From NCBI GenBank assembly GCA_963733065.1, contig CAVTBT010000001.1, positions 460,481 to 524,480 on the forward strand: a stretch of 64,000 nucleotides of DNA, given 5' to 3'. Positions within the stretch are counted from its first letter, which is position 1. Each line of letters opens with the position of its first letter. The notes below the pieces were generated by a model, which saw only the letters and a program-made list of their open reading frames with translations, did not search any database and was not told where the DNA came from. The translations under genes were made by a program, and so were the position numbers. Shown here one piece after another: positions 63,333 through 64,000 of this stretch. The stretch is from CAVTBT01 sp963733065 (lineage in GTDB: Bacteria; Actinomycetota; Thermoleophilia; Gaiellales; Gaiellaceae).

Positions 63333-64000
63333 ATGCGATACGCGGCAGCCGAGGAGTACGCGAGCGCCAAGGCCGAGTTCGGCCTGGTCTGGGTGGTCTA
63401 TCTCTTCGGCGGTGCCGCCGTGCTCGCGCTGGTGGCCCGACCTGCGCTGCTCGCGGCTGTTGTGCTCGGCGTGCTGTTCGCGGTTGCGGCCCACCGACTG
63501 CCGGAGCTCGTGCTCGTGTTCTTCGTCGTCGTCGGCTCGCTGAAGGGAACCGAGATCGGCAACCGGGTAACCGGCGCTCTCGTCGGCGCCGGATTTGCCG
63601 TCGATCTGACCGTGCTCGCCGCCGCAGCACTCGTGATCGCCGTCTGCGTCTCACTGTGGCGCCGGCGCAGCGAGCCTGTCTCGATCCCGGCGGGCGCCGG
63701 CGTGTTCTTCCTCGCGCTCATCGTGCTCCTGCTGCTCGGCGTGCTGGCCTCGCCGGATCCCGAAAGCGGCCTGGACAAGGCGCTCGCGTTCCAGACCTTC
63801 TCGGCCCTCGCGTTCCTCGCTCCGCTCGCGATCGTGCGGACGCCGGCCAGCCTGTATCGGCTGCTCGGGCTCATCGTGGCCGTCGGCGTCGTCGTCGGCC
63901 TCACGGCCGAGGAGCCCGAGCGGTCCGAGAGTGTCCTCGTGCTCCCCGGTGCCGACAACCAGATCCAGGTCGGCCTCCTGCTCGGGCTGGGCGTCGTCTC
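63333..64000 (+). CDS. O-antigen ligase/polymerase-like membrane protein (3' truncated by window)
   Basis: The frame is open from ATG 63333 to the window end (222 codons visible). At least six hydrophobic helices are visible, e.g. FGLVWVVYLFGGAAVLALVA, ALVLFFVVVGSLKGTEIGNR-like (LPELVLVFFVVVGSLKG) and GVFFLALIVLLLLGVLASPD. The SLKG and SPDPESGLDKALAF segments resemble Wzy/WaaL-type enzymes in EPS loci. The catalytic periplasmic loop would be beyond the edge. It lies 11 bp after the Wzz-like gene. Confidence 0.7.
   Translation, partial: MRYAAAEEYASAKAEFGLVWVVYLFGGAAVLALVARPALLAAVVLGVLFAVAAHRLPELVLVFFVVVGSLKGTEIGNRVTGALVGAGFAVDLTVLAAAALVIAVCVSLWRRRSEPVSIPAGAGVFFLALIVLLLLGVLASPDPESGLDKALAFQTFSALAFLAPLAIVRTPASLYRLLGLIVAVGVVVGLTAEEPERSESVLVLPGADNQIQVGLLLGLGVV

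Overview
The window reads as a chromosomal segment of a GC-rich Gram-positive bacterium. I infer an actinomycete relative, most likely class Thermoleophilia (Gaiella or Solirubrobacter-like). The reasons are the strong G/C preference at third codon positions, the ftsX-smpB-ssrA neighbourhood, a form II CoxSLM set, a very large LuxR (LAL) regulator, PadR with a permease-prefix partner, and many GTG/TTG starts. Many promoter-proximal genes have no Shine-Dalgarno (SD) sequence. Instead a TANNNT-like box ends 6-8 nt before the start codon, which is the pattern of leaderless transcripts. No insertion sequence, prophage or CRISPR array was seen. One tmRNA and one CAU-anticodon tRNA are present.

Layout. 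1-3.7 kb: end of ftsX, a SUV3-type helicase, a cNMP-binding protein, a SemiSWEET gene behind a possible 23-codon leaderless ORF, and smpB. 3.8-7.5 kb: coxS-coxL-coxM. 7.5-11.3 kb: an ECF sigma factor coupled to a 64-codon ORF, then a LAL regulator. 11.3-16.4 kb: ssrA, then a possible ssrA-linked island (DUF4234, GIN-domain protein, flavin monooxygenase, two frameshifted membrane genes). 16.5-24 kb: holin-like/DUF3618 pair, PadR with its permease-prefix protein, four cupins, a GFA-type protein, an AHSA1 protein and a YcaQ-type protein. 24-28 kb: divergent TetR/hydrolase and a cNMP-thioredoxin-reductase-like fusion. 28-31.6 kb: a four-gene ABC operon. 31.6-44.7 kb: transporters, a thioesterase, cspA, infA, a glycosyltransferase, a zinc protease, a histidine kinase and others. 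44.7-45.4 kb: three hairpin repeats. 45.4-52.8 kb: an apparent gamma-glutamylation catabolic cluster (SDR, permease, GlnA-like ligase, PuuD-like hydrolase, aldehyde dehydrogenase, SDR). 52.9-55.7 kb: two tandem CxxC mini-proteins, YjbQ, tRNA, pdxS, and a response regulator with Glu at the phospho-site. 55.9-59.5 kb: a giant repetitive membrane-anchored protein. 59.5-64 kb: start of an exopolysaccharide locus (sugar transferase, VanZ-like, Wzz-like, ligase-like).

How genes work together. The CoxSLM proteins form one molybdenum hydroxylase. The 45-53 kb cluster looks like import of an amine or amino alcohol, gamma-glutamyl capping, oxidation by SDR and aldehyde dehydrogenase, and de-capping. 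SmpB and tmRNA form the trans-translation pair, 8 kb apart. The right end probably builds a surface polysaccharide, with the repeat protein as a neighbouring surface component.

Caveat: at least six genes carry single-base frameshifts in otherwise well-preserved reading frames, several at G/C runs. Part of this is probably sequencing or assembly error, so 'pseudogene' labels here mean 'reading frame broken as given'.
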